Positions 1-12,956 are shown, counted from the stretch's first letter. The stretch: 64,000 bases of DNA from Extensimonas vulgaris (GCF_003337425.1 NZ_QPJU01000001.1:462978-526977), one strand, 5' to 3'. Made by a program: numbers and translations. Notes: generated from the sequence alone by a model not told the origin.

Positions 1-623
1 GTAGCCGCCGCGAAAGCCGTTCGTGTGCGCGCTGAAAAAGTGGCTTTGCTGCGCCGACACGCTCGCACCTTCGCTGTTGCGGATCAAGGGGCTGGTTTCG
101 AAGGCGGCGGCTTCGCATGCGAGCGCGATGCGCGCGGCCTCGGCGCTGTCGATCGGCCAGGGGTGGAACAGGTCGAGGTCGCGGTGCGTGCCGGGCGGGG
201 CGATGTCTTGCGCGTCGGGCAGGCCAGCGTGCGGGTCTTCGGCGGTGAAGCGCGCAATGTCGTAGGCTGCCCGCACGGTTTGCGCGATGGCTGCCGCCGA
301 GAAGTCGGAAGTGCTCGCGTTGCCGCGCCGCTGGCCCACATAGACGGTGACCCCGAGCGACTTGTCGCGGTTGCGCTCGACGTTTTCGAGCGCGCCTTTG
401 CGCACGCTGACCGAGAGGCCGCAGCCCTCCGACGCCTCGGCCGCGGCTGCCGTGGCGCCGAGCTTTTTGGCGTGCGCGAGGGCCTGATCGACCAGGTCTT
501 CGAAAAACGCGCGGCTGTAGCTGAAGCCCGTTTCGGGCGGGCTTGCAACGGCAGCACCAGACGATGATGCGCTGCGTGGAGAGCGCGTGGGGCGCGAGGG
601 CCGGCTTGCAGGTGTTTTCATAG
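1..623 (-). CDS. pmbA: Metalloprotease PmbA/TldE, N-terminal part (runs off the left edge)
   Basis: The first 207 residues of the TldE/PmbA subunit of the TldD-TldE cytoplasmic zinc-dependent peptidase are present; the C-terminal half lies outside the window. After a basic, low-complexity leader of about 25 residues, the family pattern is clear: the stretch around ASEGCGLSVSVRKGALENVE, then NRDKSLGVTVYVGQRRGNAST, and later a TSPLIRNSEGASVS stretch. In the known complex TldD carries the zinc-binding catalytic site and TldE is its partner. The ATG at 621-623 was chosen as the first in-frame start. It faces yjgA across about 80 bp, an arrangement common in betaproteobacteria. Confidence 0.9.
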
Positions 624-701
624 CGGCGGCTATGATACTTGCCGAAGCCGCACGATGCCTTTGCCGCGCCAGCTGCGGCGCTTATCCTTTCCCGTCTCCC
701 C

Positions 702-1361
702 ATGTCACGCAAACCCACCAGAGGCTATTACGTCAAAGGCCAGTTCGTCGCCGCGGGCAGCGAGCTCGATGTGCAATTGCAAGCCGAGCGCAAAGGCACG
801 CAGGGCCCAAGCCGCACCGACCGCAAGCGCGAGAGCGCGGCGCTGCAGGCGCTGGGCGAAGACTTGCTCGGCCTGCGCGCCGACCTGTTCGCACGCCTGT
901 CGCTGCCCGATGCGCTGCGCGACGCGCTCGCCGAAGCGCAGCGCATCACGAACTTCGAGGGCAGGCGCCGCCAGATGCAGTACGTGGGCAAGCTCATGCG
1001 CCAGCTCGACCCGGAGGCGCTCGAAGCCATTCGCGCCGCACTCGACGAGCAGCACAGCGGCTCGGCGGCAGAAAACCAGCTGCTGCACGCCGCCGAACAA
1101 TGGCGCGAGCGCCTGCTCGCTGACGACACGGCCCTGCCCGCGTGGCTGGCCGCGCACCCCGGCACCGACACCCAACAGCTGCGCGCGCTGATCCGTCAGG
1201 CACGCAAAGACGCACCGCCTGCCGACCAGGGCGCCCTATCGCAGGGCCTCGCACCGCGCAAAGGCCGCGCCTACCGCGAGCTCTTCCAATTGCTGCGCGC
1301 GCAGCTTGCTGCGCCCGATGCTTTGCCAACCTCCACCGCTTCCGTGCCCGACAATGAGTGA
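702..1361 (+). CDS. yjgA: Ribosome biogenesis factor YjgA/DarP (DUF615)
   Basis: About 219 residues, typical of the DUF615 family, whose E. coli member associates with 50S ribosomal precursors. The start at 702 (MSRKPTRGYY) is preferred over an in-frame ATG at 639 because the conserved basic N-terminus begins here. The family core is visible: LPDALRDALAEAQRI, the basic EGRRRQMQYVGKLMRQ segment, and TDTQQLRALIRQARKD near the C-terminus. The stop overlaps the mog start by 8 bp, so the two genes are probably cotranscribed. The call rests on family pattern only. Confidence 0.9.
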   Translation: MSRKPTRGYYVKGQFVAAGSELDVQLQAERKGTQGPSRTDRKRESAALQALGEDLLGLRADLFARLSLPDALRDALAEAQRITNFEGRRRQMQYVGKLMRQLDPEALEAIRAALDEQHSGSAAENQLLHAAEQWRERLLADDTALPAWLAAHPGTDTQQLRALIRQARKDAPPADQGALSQGLAPRKGRAYRELFQLLRAQLAAPDALPTSTASVPDNE

Positions 1362-1980
1362 CTCCAGCCCTAGCCCAACCAAACTGCCTGCCCCCGCACG
1401 CAGCCTGGCGCCGGTCAAGATCGGCATCGTATCGATCAGCGACCGCGCCAGCAGCGGCGTGTACGCCGACCAGGGCCTGCCCGCATTGCAGGACTGGCTC
1501 ACGCGTGCGCTGCAAAACCCCATCACCTTCGAGCCGCGCCTGATTCCTGACGAGCAAGAGCGCATCAGCGCGACGTTGATCGAGCTCGTCGATGCCGGTT
1601 GCGCGCTGGTGCTGACCACCGGCGGCACCGGCCCCGCGCCGCGCGACGTAACGCCCGAGGCCACGCTGGCCGTGGCGCACAAGGAGTTGCCGGGCTTTGG
1701 CGAGCAGATGCGCCAGATCAGCCTGAAATTCGTGCCCACGGCCATCCTCTCGCGCCAGGTCGCGGTGGTGCGCGAACGCGCGCTCATCATCAACCTGCCG
1801 GGCCAGCCCAAGGCGATTGCCGAAACGCTTGAGGGTCTCAAAGATGCCGCGGGCAAGGTCTTGGTGCCCGGCATCTTCGCCGCCGTGCCCTACTGCATAG
1901 ACCTGATCGGCGGCCCCTACCTCGAAACGCACGAAGCCGTGTGCAAGGCTTTCCGGCCCAAGTCGGCGCAGCGGGCTTGA
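1354..1980 (+). CDS. mog: Molybdopterin adenylyltransferase (MogA)
   Basis: About 208 residues of the MoaB/Mog fold. It adenylylates molybdopterin with ATP before molybdate insertion, in molybdenum cofactor synthesis in the cytoplasm. Recognisable features are KIGIVSISDRASSGVYADQG near the N-terminus, the TTGGTGPAPRDVTPEAT signature, and a later INLPGQPKA motif. The ATG at 1354 lies inside the end of yjgA (8-bp overlap), which suggests translational coupling. The upstream in-frame extension back to 1306 is read as part of yjgA. Confidence 0.92.
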   Translation: MSDSSPSPTKLPAPARSLAPVKIGIVSISDRASSGVYADQGLPALQDWLTRALQNPITFEPRLIPDEQERISATLIELVDAGCALVLTTGGTGPAPRDVTPEATLAVAHKELPGFGEQMRQISLKFVPTAILSRQVAVVRERALIINLPGQPKAIAETLEGLKDAAGKVLVPGIFAAVPYCIDLIGGPYLETHEAVCKAFRPKSAQRA

Positions 1981-2093
1981 CGCCGATCAAAAAACCGTCG
2001 CGCAGCCTTCACCGCGCCTTGGAATGCGGTTATACCCACGCGAGCGGGGCGCGATGGGCGCGCCCCGGCCCCTGCCATCCAAGGAGAGCCCCC

Positions 2094-3188
2094 ATGCGCA
2101 AGATGAAAGCCGCCGTCTTCGTCGAACCCGGCCGTATCGAAATCACCGAAAAACCCATCCCCGACGTGGGCCCCAACGATGCGCTCGTGCGCATCACCAC
2201 GACCACGATCTGCGGCACCGACGTACACATCCTCAAGGGCGAATACCCCGTCGCCAAGGGCCTGACGGTGGGCCACGAGCCCGTGGGCGTGATCGAAAAA
2301 CTCGGCAGCGCCGTGACCGGCTACCAGGAAGGCCAGCGCGTCATCGCGGGCGCCATCTGCCCCAACTTCAACTCCTACGCCGCGCAGGACGGCGTGCCTT
2401 CGCAGGACGGCAGCTACCTGATTCCGCAGGGGCTGTGCGGCTGCCACGGCTACAAGGCCACGGCGGGCTGGCGTTTCGGCAACCTGATCGATGGCACGCA
2501 GGCCGAGTACGTGCTGGTGCCGGACGCGCAGGCCAACCTCGCGCCCATCCCCGACGGCCTCAGCGACGAGCAGGTGCTGATGTGCCCCGACATCATGTCC
2601 ACGGGCTTCAAGGGCGCAGAAAACGCCAACATCCGCATCGGCGACACGGTGGTGGTCTTTGCGCAGGGGCCGATCGGGCTGTGCGCGACGGCGGGCGCGC
2701 GCCTGCTCGGCGCGACCACCATCATCGCCGTCGATGGCAACGACCACCGTCTGGGCGTGTCGAAAAAAATGGGCGCGGACGTGACGCTGAACTTCAAGAG
2801 CTGCGACGTGGTCGACGAGGTCATGAAGCTCACCGGCGGTCGCGGCGCCGATTCGGCCATCGAGGCGCTGGGCACGCAGGGCACTTTCGAGTCGGCGCTG
2901 CGCTGCATCAAGCCGGGCGGCACGCTGTCGAGCCTGGGCGTGTATTCGACCGACCTGCACATCCCGTTGTCGGCCTTCGCCGCGGGCTTGGGCGACCACA
3001 AGATCAACACGGCCCTGTGCCCCGGCGGCAAGGAGCGCATGCGCCGCCTGATGAACGTCATCGCCTCGCAGCGCCTGGACCTGGGCGTGCTGGTCACGCA
3101 CCACTACCGCCTCGACGACATCGTGGCGGCTTATGACCTGTTCTCGCACCAGCGCGACGGCGTGCTCAAGGTGGCAATCAAGCCTTGA
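2094..3188 (+). CDS. Zinc-dependent secondary-alcohol dehydrogenase, NAD(P)-linked
   Basis: A 364-residue medium-chain dehydrogenase. Catalytic-zinc ligands can be read at C40 (TICGTDVH), H61-E62 (GHEP) and an aspartate in CPDIMSTGF. The cysteine-rich structural-zinc loop of many alcohol dehydrogenases is absent, as in thermophilic and clostridial secondary alcohol dehydrogenases. The Rossmann motif is GPIGLCATAGA; an aspartate at the end of the second strand (IIAVDGND) favours NAD. The start has a good Shine-Dalgarno (AAGGAGAG) 6 bp upstream. It stands alone, so the substrate is unknown; a ketone/secondary alcohol couple is the best guess. Confidence 0.8.
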   Translation: MRKMKAAVFVEPGRIEITEKPIPDVGPNDALVRITTTTICGTDVHILKGEYPVAKGLTVGHEPVGVIEKLGSAVTGYQEGQRVIAGAICPNFNSYAAQDGVPSQDGSYLIPQGLCGCHGYKATAGWRFGNLIDGTQAEYVLVPDAQANLAPIPDGLSDEQVLMCPDIMSTGFKGAENANIRIGDTVVVFAQGPIGLCATAGARLLGATTIIAVDGNDHRLGVSKKMGADVTLNFKSCDVVDEVMKLTGGRGADSAIEALGTQGTFESALRCIKPGGTLSSLGVYSTDLHIPLSAFAAGLGDHKINTALCPGGKERMRRLMNVIASQRLDLGVLVTHHYRLDDIVAAYDLFSHQRDGVLKVAIKP

Positions 3189-3299
3189 TGCGATGGGCTA
3201 GGATTTCGAGCAAAAAATGGCTCTAGCGCCCGTTATATGGGCGCGAGATGCTCATTTAAACATAGCAACCTGGCAATCGCCTCGCATGCCGCCTGCGCA

Positions 3300-3464
3300 C
3301 TAGTGCAGTGTTCGACGCTATCTGCGACATAAAACCGCGTCTTTTCGGCCTGGGCCGCGTTGCAAATCCTCGCGATACCACCCGGTATCGCTGCGGTTTG
3401 CGCCTTGCCCAGACCAAAAATCCATCGGTTTTATTGGTCGCATCAAGCATCAAACACTGCACTA
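3300..3464. repeat. 165-bp imperfect palindrome (MITE/REP-like element)
   Basis: The outer 13 bases (CTAGTGCAGTGTT) are repeated in inverted form at the right end. Imperfect pairing continues through the arms to a short central stem, GCGATACC/GGTATCGC, at 3372-3391. The whole piece can fold on itself about a centre near 3382. It fills most of the gap between the dehydrogenase and cysE and carries no gene. A non-autonomous transposon relic or a repetitive palindrome is likely; no second copy was seen in this window. Confidence 0.7.
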
Positions 3465-3485
3465 GCGTGGGCGGGCTCGCTGCGT

Positions 3486-4259
3486 TCACTTGCCAATCAG
3501 CGCGTTGAGCTTGTCGGCCTCGAAGTGCTCTTCGCGCGCCGCGTCGCCGGGCACGCATTCGGCGGCATGCAAGGTTTGCGAGAGCTTTTCGATGGCCTGC
3601 CACAGCAGGGCGATTTGGTGCTCCTGCGTGGCGGCGTTGTCGATCAGGCCGCGCAGCGCGAGCGAGAGCGGGTCGTCGTTTTGCGTGATGCCGTAGGCTG
3701 AAAAGCCCATGCGCGAGGCCGCCGCTTCGCGCCGCGCGTCGGCCTCGGCCTGGATGATGCGCGCGGGGTTGCCCACGGCGGTGGCGCCCGCGGGCACGGG
3801 TTTGGTGACCACGGCGTTGCTGCCGATCTTGGCGCCGTCGCCCACCGTGAAGCCGCCCAGCACCTTGGCTCCGGCCCCTACGACCACGTCGCGGCCCAGC
3901 GTCGGGTGGCGCTTGGCGCCCTTGTAGAGCGAGGTGCCGCCCAGCGTCACGCCGTGGTAGATCGTGCAGCCATCGCCGACTTCGGCCGTCTCGCCGATCA
4001 CGATGCCCATGCCATGGTCGAAGAACACGCGCGCGCCGATCTTCGCGCCCGGGTGGATCTCTATGCCCGTCAAAAAGCGCGACATGTGCGAAATGAAGCG
4101 GCCCAGCCACTTGAAGCCATGATTCCAGCATGCATGCGCCCAGCGGTGCAGCACCAGCGCGTGCAGACCGGGGTAACAAGTCAGCACCTCCCAGGCCGTG
4201 CGGGCGGCCGGGTCGCGTTCGAGGATGCACTGGATGTCGGAGCGCAGGCGGGAAAACAT
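3486..4259 (-). CDS. cysE: Serine O-acetyltransferase CysE
   Basis: 257 residues. Transfers acetyl from acetyl-CoA to L-serine, the first step of cysteine synthesis; CysM further along the window uses its product. An N-terminal helical region is followed by a left-handed beta-helix of hexapeptide repeats, roughly residues 65-185 ([20 protein letters not shown], then the family signature [20 protein letters not shown]). The C-terminal tail of about 70 residues is longer than in short CysE forms and lacks repeats. trmJ lies 43 bp upstream in the same direction, so they may share a transcript. Confidence 0.93.
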   Translation of the reverse strand: MFSRLRSDIQCILERDPAARTAWEVLTCYPGLHALVLHRWAHACWNHGFKWLGRFISHMSRFLTGIEIHPGAKIGARVFFDHGMGIVIGETAEVGDGCTIYHGVTLGGTSLYKGAKRHPTLGRDVVVGAGAKVLGGFTVGDGAKIGSNAVVTKPVPAGATAVGNPARIIQAEADARREAAASRMGFSAYGITQNDDPLSLALRGLIDNAATQEHQIALLWQAIEKLSQTLHAAECVPGDAAREEHFEADKLNALIGK

Positions 4260-4302
4260 GGTGTGCTTGGAGGGGGCGTTGCGGCTTGCAACGGCTGGCA
4301 GT

Positions 4303-5094
4303 CTAGCGCTTTGCCTGCGCGGCCTCGATCATGGCCTTGGCAACACCGCGCAGGATGTGGATTTCTTCGCGGTGCAGTTGCGCGCGGTTGAAAAGCTGCT
4401 GCAAGCGTGGCATGAGCTTTTTCGGCGCCGCGGGGTCGAGAAAACCGAGCGCCGTGAGCGCCTGCTCCCAATGCGCAAGCATGCCCGCGACCTGCGCGGC
4501 GTCGGCGAGCATGGGCTCTTGAACAGGCGCAGGAGCCGCCGCCGGCGCAAAGCCGCCGAGCGCAAGGCGCCACTCGTAAGCGATCACCTGCACCGCCGCC
4601 GCGAGGTTGAGCGAGCCGAAATCGGGGTTCGCCGGGATCGATAGCGCCACATGGCAGCGATAGACGTCCTCGTTGGCCATGCCGTAGCGCTCCGGGCCGA
4701 ACAGAAAGGCCACACTCTGCGGGCGCACCACATTCAAAGCCAAATCGGCCTCTTGTGCTTGATGGCTTTGCGCTTCCAGCTCTTTTTTCAGGAGCATCTC
4801 GAAATGCTCGCGCGGCGTGCGCGTGGGCGGGCCGAAGTCGCGCGGCGTCATCGCCGTGGCGCACAAGTGTTCCATACCGACGAGCGCCTCGTCGAGCGTT
4901 GCCACGATGCGCGCCTGGCGCAGCACGTCGAGCGCGCCGCTCGCGCGCTGAATGGCCTCCTCGCGCCGCAGCACGTTGCTCCAGCGCGGCGCGACGAGCA
5001 CGAGGTCGTCGAAGCCCATGACTTTCATGGCGCGCGCCACAGCGCCCACGTTGCCGGCGTGGCTGGGTTGGATCAGGACGAAGCGGGTTTGCAT
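4303..5094 (-). CDS. trmJ: tRNA (cytidine/uridine-2'-O-)-methyltransferase TrmJ
   Basis: 263 residues of the SPOUT (trefoil-knot) class, which methylates the ribose of position 32 in the tRNA anticodon loop using S-adenosylmethionine. The N-terminus, [20 protein letters not shown], is the SPOUT motif 1; the knot near [19 protein letters not shown] and the closing [16 protein letters not shown] are clear. The start MQTRFVLIQ was chosen over an upstream in-frame ATG at 5151 because the family begins there. It precedes cysE in the same direction. Confidence 0.9.
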   Translation of the reverse strand: MQTRFVLIQPSHAGNVGAVARAMKVMGFDDLVLVAPRWSNVLRREEAIQRASGALDVLRQARIVATLDEALVGMEHLCATAMTPRDFGPPTRTPREHFEMLLKKELEAQSHQAQEADLALNVVRPQSVAFLFGPERYGMANEDVYRCHVALSIPANPDFGSLNLAAAVQVIAYEWRLALGGFAPAAAPAPVQEPMLADAAQVAGMLAHWEQALTALGFLDPAAPKKLMPRLQQLFNRAQLHREEIHILRGVAKAMIEAAQAKR

Positions 5095-5179
5095 CGAGGG
5101 TCTCTGTTTATTGCCTGCGCTGATGTGGCACGAAGACCAGCAGCGTGCCACTCATCTGCCACTCACAGCGCCAAAAACA

Positions 5180-5207
5180 AAAAAGCTCCGACACGCGGAG
5201 CTTTTTT
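5180..5207 (-). terminator. Bidirectional intrinsic terminator after tRNA-Pro(CGG)
   Basis: An 11-bp stem AAAAAGCTCCG/CGGAGCTTTTT around a 5-base loop, with runs of T on either strand. It lies just downstream of the leftward tRNA-Pro gene and upstream of trmJ. Confidence 0.85.
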
Positions 5208-5231
5208 GTTTGTTGATTTATAAGGAAAATC

Positions 5232-5308
5232 TGGTCGGGGTGAGAGGATTCGAACCTCCGGCCTCTACGTCCCGAACGTAGCGCTCTACCAGGCTAAGCT
5301 ACACCCCG
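5232..5308 (-). tRNA. tRNA-Pro (anticodon CGG)
   Basis: 77 bases on the minus strand, including an encoded CCA end. The acceptor CGGGGTG pairs with CACCCCG. The anticodon arm is CTACG-TTCGGGA-CGTAG, giving CGG at the loop centre; the T arm contains GGTTCGAATCC. It sits between the ispB stop and the trmJ promoter region. Confidence 0.95.
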
Positions 5309-5343
5309 TTGCGCCCCGAGAGGCGCGTCTGTCTGCAAACGCT

Positions 5344-6330
5344 TCAGGCACGCCGCTCAAGCAGCTGAGCACTCAATTTTAGCAGACTGGCCGAGTAGGG
5401 GTTGATGGGCAGTTGCTCGGCGGCACTCATGGCGCGCTTGGCTTCAGCGAGCGCTGCTTCGCGCGTTGCCTGCAGCGCTCCGGTGCTGCGCACTATCTGC
5501 ACGATAGCGTCGAGGTTGTCGGTGCAGCCCTGCTCTATCGCGTCTTGAATCACGGCCACTTGCTCTGGCGTGCCTCGCTGCAAAGCAGCAATCAGCGGAA
5601 GCGTCGACTTCCCTTCCCGCAGATCATCGCCAAGGTTTTTGCCCATTTCGGCGATGTCACCGTCGTAGTCCAGCAGGTCGTCAATGATTTGAAAGGCAGT
5701 ACCTAGCGCTTGTCCATAGGTGGCGCAAGCCTCTTCGATGGCACGAGGGCATTGCGCAAGTATGGCGCCCAAGCGCGCACTGGCTTCAAAGAGTTTGGCC
5801 GTTTTGGAGCGAATTACCTTTAAATAGCCCACCTCGTCGAGCGAAGCGTCATGCATGTTCATCAGTTGCAACACTTCACCTTCTGCAATGACATTGGTCG
5901 CTTCGGCCAGAATTTCGAGCACCCGCATGCTGCCCGTTTGCACCATCATTTGAAATGAACGGGTATGCAAAAAATCTCCTACCAGCACGCTTGCGGGATT
6001 CCCAAAAACTTCATTCGCGGTGGCACGACCCCGTCGCAGCGTCGAGCCGTCTACCACGTCGTCATGGAGCAATGTGGCCGTGTGAATGAGTTCAACGACA
6101 GCGGCGAGATTGAAGCGTTGTTCTCCACGATAGCCCAGGGCCCCGCAGACCAGCAGCAACAATGCAGGGCGCAAGCGCTTGCCACCCGCAGCAATGATGT
6201 AACGCGAGATTTGGGCTATCAGAGGCACCGATGAGGTCAAACGCTCGGCAATGACTCGATCGACTTGCTGCATATCATCAGCAATGATCGCAAGCGGTGA
6301 AACGGTGGCTTCAGGGCAGGTAGTGGTCAA
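5344..6330 (-). CDS. ispB: Polyprenyl (octaprenyl) diphosphate synthase
   Basis: About 328 residues. Makes the ubiquinone side chain by chain elongation of farnesyl diphosphate with isopentenyl diphosphate. Both aspartate-rich motifs are present: LLHDDVVDGSTLRRGR and the later QIIDDLLDYDGD; GGKRLRPALLLL also fits the family. The reading frame stays open to 6489, but that extension encodes an unlike hydrophobic leader and contains a consensus -10 box. The proposed start is therefore a TTG at 6330, which gives the usual family length. In related genomes rplU normally lies divergently upstream; here a degraded IS and the bph cluster take its place. Confidence 0.88.
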   Translation of the reverse strand: MTTTCPEATVSPLAIIADDMQQVDRVIAERLTSSVPLIAQISRYIIAAGGKRLRPALLLLVCGALGYRGEQRFNLAAVVELIHTATLLHDDVVDGSTLRRGRATANEVFGNPASVLVGDFLHTRSFQMMVQTGSMRVLEILAEATNVIAEGEVLQLMNMHDASLDEVGYLKVIRSKTAKLFEASARLGAILAQCPRAIEEACATYGQALGTAFQIIDDLLDYDGDIAEMGKNLGDDLREGKSTLPLIAALQRGTPEQVAVIQDAIEQGCTDNLDAIVQIVRSTGALQATREAALAEAKRAMSAAEQLPINPYSASLLKLSAQLLERRA

Positions 6331-6355
6331 GGTGGAGATCGTAGAGTCTGGCCCA

Positions 6356-6361
6356 ATTATA
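6356..6361 (-). promoter_or_regulatory. Probable -10 box of ispB
   Basis: On the minus strand the sequence TATAAT is followed by about 25 bp to the proposed TTG start of ispB. A good -35 at 17 bp is not obvious; repeated TTGATC hexamers lie 11 and 20 bp upstream. Confidence 0.5.
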
Positions 6362-6540
6362 GAAAGCGGGGCGATCAAGGCGATCAAGGCAAGGCCCCCA
6401 ACCACAACCATCGCGCAGATACGCAACCCTGGCTGCCCTGAGCCCAAAGGTGTGATTTCATTGGCGGAACAGCTCACAGCCTTTTGCACCTGTAAGGCCC
6501 AGGTTGTTCATTCTGAAGGGGATGATGGTGCGGAACTGGC

Positions 6541-6579
6541 AGGAAGACGTTGAGCATCTGCTTGAGCGCCTCGAGCGTG
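6541..6579 (-). pseudogene. 39-bp fragment of bphD
   Basis: This stretch matches 9615-9653 inside bphD at 38 of 39 bases, in the same orientation. It encodes the same [13 protein letters not shown] peptide with one change (E to A). It directly abuts the transposase remnant and marks a recombination scar at the left edge of the catabolic cluster. Confidence 0.8.
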
Positions 6580-6984
6580 TGGCACGCCACCTTTGGCGAT
6601 ATCAGCGTGATGGAGCCGCAGTACCGCCACGCCACCAAGCGGCTGCGCCCCTTTGCGCGCAGCGCCGGGGTTCGGGCCAGGGGCTGCTCGCGCCTGCTGC
6701 AGCGAGTGGTGACGGATTTTGCGGCCGACCCGCCCTTTGCCAAGGCGATGGACAAGCTCGTCGAACACTATGGCATCGTCCTGGGCGAGAGCACCATCCG
6801 TCACATCACGCTGCACCACGCCCAGGCGATCCACCGCGTCAGCGGCGGTGCTGCGCAAGGCCTGCCCGAAGCTGTGGCGCCCGCGCAGACCTTCATCGTT
6901 CAGACCGACGGCACCATGGTGCCCACCGTGCGCAGCGGCAGCGGGCCGGGTGATCGACGCAAAGGCAAGAGCGTGCAGTGGCAA
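6580..6984 (+). pseudogene. ISKra4-family transposase fragment
   Basis: An open stretch of about 135 residues without its own start or end. It reads FGDISVMEPQYRHATKRLRP, then CSRLLQRVVTDFAADPPF, then FIVQTDGTMVPTVRSGSG and DRRKGKSVQWQE. The QTDGT motif is where this transposase family has its first catalytic aspartate. Sequence after SVQWQE switches abruptly into the 3' flank of the second bphA1 copy, so the rest of the catalytic domain is missing. It cannot be active. Confidence 0.75.
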
Positions 6985-6997
6985 GAAGCAAATCCCA

Positions 6998-7030
6998 AAG
7001 CGTGCTGTCTGCCCTGGGGCAAACAGCACG
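6998..7030 (-). terminator. Hairpin terminator after the second bphA1
   Basis: CGTGCTGT pairs with ACAGCACG and the stem continues, with one mismatch, to a 2-base loop. On the minus strand it is followed by a short T-rich run. A related hairpin follows the other bphA1 copy (12957-12988). Confidence 0.6.
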
Positions 7031-7062
7031 AAAAGGCTGAGGGTGGTCTCCAAGCCTGGGGT

Positions 7063-8451
<1,389 letters not shown>

Positions 8452-8473
8452 CTAGTACCCAAAATGCCAACAC

Positions 8474-8515
8474 AAAAAAGCCCATTGCGCGCATTAGGAC
8501 CTGAGGCGCGCGATG
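8474..8515 (-). terminator. Probable intrinsic terminator after ompW
   Basis: On the minus strand, GCGCGC pairs with GCGCGC across a 13-base interval (8487-8511), followed within a few bases by six T. It lies between the ompW stop and the second bphA1 start, so that bphA1 copy may be partly insulated from the main operon. The T-run and the next 30 bp are the same as before the first bphA1. Confidence 0.5.
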
Positions 8516-8521
8516 GAATGT

Positions 8522-9184
8522 TCAGAACTGTTTGCGCACGCCCAAAAAGGTCACCAGCGGGTCCAGCCTCACCGAGGCCGTGACGGGTGCGCCGCCCATG
8601 GCCGGTACGGTTCCGGTGGCATTGGTCTTGAGGTAGAGCTTCTGTACGGACAAAGCGATGCTGTAGCCATCACCCAACGGCCAATCGGCGCCGACCAGGA
8701 ACACACCACCAAAGTTGTTGTCCACCTTGATGTTCTGCAGGGCACCAGGACTGGCGCTGAATACCTTGATGTAGCTGATGCCGCCTCCGAAATAGGGGCG
8801 GATGGGGCCCCACATGCCGGGCGTGTAATTCATGGTCAGGATCGCCGGGCCGACCTTGACGCCCGCAAGCCGTCCCAGCGGGCCAAGGTTGCCCGTGCCG
8901 GACAGGTCTGATTTCACGGGGTTGGCAAGGTCCAGACGCGCCATCCAGTTGGGCGTCAATCGGTAGCCGATCTCCACGCCGAGTACGTTGTCGCTGCTCG
9001 CATGGACACCTGCGCCGGGTACGGGGCCGCCGGCATACAGGTCGGCCTTGGTGCTGAAGGCGAGGTGCACAGGGCCCACTGCCACCGACCAGGGTGATGT
9101 GCCCTCAGGCTCGGTTTGCGCATGGGCGCTTCCGAGCAGTGCGGCGCAGGCCAATGGCAGCAGGGTCTTGGAAAAGGGTTTCAT
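8522..9184 (-). CDS. OmpW-family outer-membrane protein
   Basis: 220 residues with a signal peptide (MKPFSKTLLPLACAALLGSAHA, cleavage after AHA). The OmpW 8-strand barrel pattern follows: alternating hydrophobic strands, a GYRLTPNWMARLDLANP turn, IRPYFGGGISYIK, and a C-terminal aromatic ending (VRKQF). OmpW/AlkL relatives let hydrophobic compounds cross the outer membrane. Its place between bphD and a dioxygenase subunit suggests it helps take up the aromatic substrate (inference). The start MKPFSK was chosen because it begins the signal peptide; the frame extends further upstream. Confidence 0.8.
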   Translation of the reverse strand: MKPFSKTLLPLACAALLGSAHAQTEPEGTSPWSVAVGPVHLAFSTKADLYAGGPVPGAGVHASSDNVLGVEIGYRLTPNWMARLDLANPVKSDLSGTGNLGPLGRLAGVKVGPAILTMNYTPGMWGPIRPYFGGGISYIKVFSASPGALQNIKVDNNFGGVFLVGADWPLGDGYSIALSVQKLYLKTNATGTVPAMGGAPVTASVRLDPLVTFLGVRKQF

Positions 9185-9280
9185 GAAAGTCTCCTTGCGT
9201 TTGTTGGAAGAGCGGCACGCCTCCCGCAGCGCAGAGGCGGCCAGCACGTTTGCTTTTAGGTGGAAAAGGGGACGCGACGC

Positions 9281-10186
<906 letters not shown>

Positions 10187-11074
10187 TCAGCCTTGCTCAG
10201 GCAAAAGGAGCGGCTTGTGCCCCCACATGGAGATGTGGCCATGTCGCGTCACCGTCCAGGAAGCATCGACCGTGCGCGCACCGTAACCGAACTCGACATC
10301 AATTGGCGCCGCGGGGGTGCGGCCATAAAAGGAAATCATATGATCGTTGATGTGGCGGCCGAACTGCATGCTGATGAGTCCCTCGGCATCGAAGCGGTCG
10401 TAGGCGTGGCCCACGTCGTCCAAGGTGTTGACTTGCAGCATGAAGTGGTGGATGCGCTTGGGCAGCGGCAGCTCCCCGATGGCGATCGTGTGGTGGCGGC
10501 CGTTGCAATGCAAAAAATGCCCTTCAGCAGACAACTGCGGGCCGAGTTGGATGTCGACGACATCAGACAACTGGAAGCCAAGCACGTCCATGTAAAAGGC
10601 CAATGCCTTTGCGGCATCAGGCACACAGCGCACGAAGTGCCCGAGCCCCTGGTCTCCGGTGACGAAGCCGGACACGGGGGCGCTTGCCAGAAATGGGTCT
10701 GGATAAACCTCGAAAGGGCCGTAATAAATCTCGATCGGCAGCTCGAATGGGTCTTGCAGGCATAACATGCCCATGACCTTGCGCTGCTGCAGGAGCGCTT
10801 CGTCGCCGCGGGTGAATGGAACCCCTGCCTCGCGCAGCTTGTCGGCCATGCGCTCCAGTGCTGCAGCGTTATCGACTTCCAGGCCGATGTAGGCCAGGTC
10901 GTCGAGTTCGCCTGGATGCACGGCAATGCGCCATGCGCGCTGGTCCATGCGGTAGAGGGCGCCATCGCCCGCTTTGCCGGCGGGCATCAGGCCGAGCTTT
11001 TTGGTCATAAAGGCGTCCCAGGCGGGCACATCCTTGACGGCGAAGCCGAGGTAGCCCAAACGTTCAATGCTCAT
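10187..11074 (-). CDS. bphC: 2,3-dihydroxybiphenyl 1,2-dioxygenase (extradiol)
   Basis: 295 residues of the two-domain type I extradiol family, which opens the catechol ring next to the hydroxyls. Fe(II) ligands can be read at H146 (GLGHFVRC), H210 (RIHHFMLQ) and E261 (IDVEFG). Further active-site residues are seen at H194/H195, H241 and Y250. The start MSIERLGYLGF is the standard family N-terminus; the frame stays open upstream into bphB but is not used. It lies 13 bp after bphB. Confidence 0.95.
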   Translation of the reverse strand: MSIERLGYLGFAVKDVPAWDAFMTKKLGLMPAGKAGDGALYRMDQRAWRIAVHPGELDDLAYIGLEVDNAAALERMADKLREAGVPFTRGDEALLQQRKVMGMLCLQDPFELPIEIYYGPFEVYPDPFLASAPVSGFVTGDQGLGHFVRCVPDAAKALAFYMDVLGFQLSDVVDIQLGPQLSAEGHFLHCNGRHHTIAIGELPLPKRIHHFMLQVNTLDDVGHAYDRFDAEGLISMQFGRHINDHMISFYGRTPAAPIDVEFGYGARTVDASWTVTRHGHISMWGHKPLLLPEQG

Positions 11075-11087
11075 GGTGAGTCCTTGG

Positions 11088-12865
<1,778 letters not shown>

Positions 12866-12956
12866 GTGATATCTCCTTGAAGTAAAAATAAGGGGCAGTG
12901 GCTCCTGTGCCGGCAGCTATATGGTGTTGCGCCGGGAGGCAGCAGCAAATCTCAAA

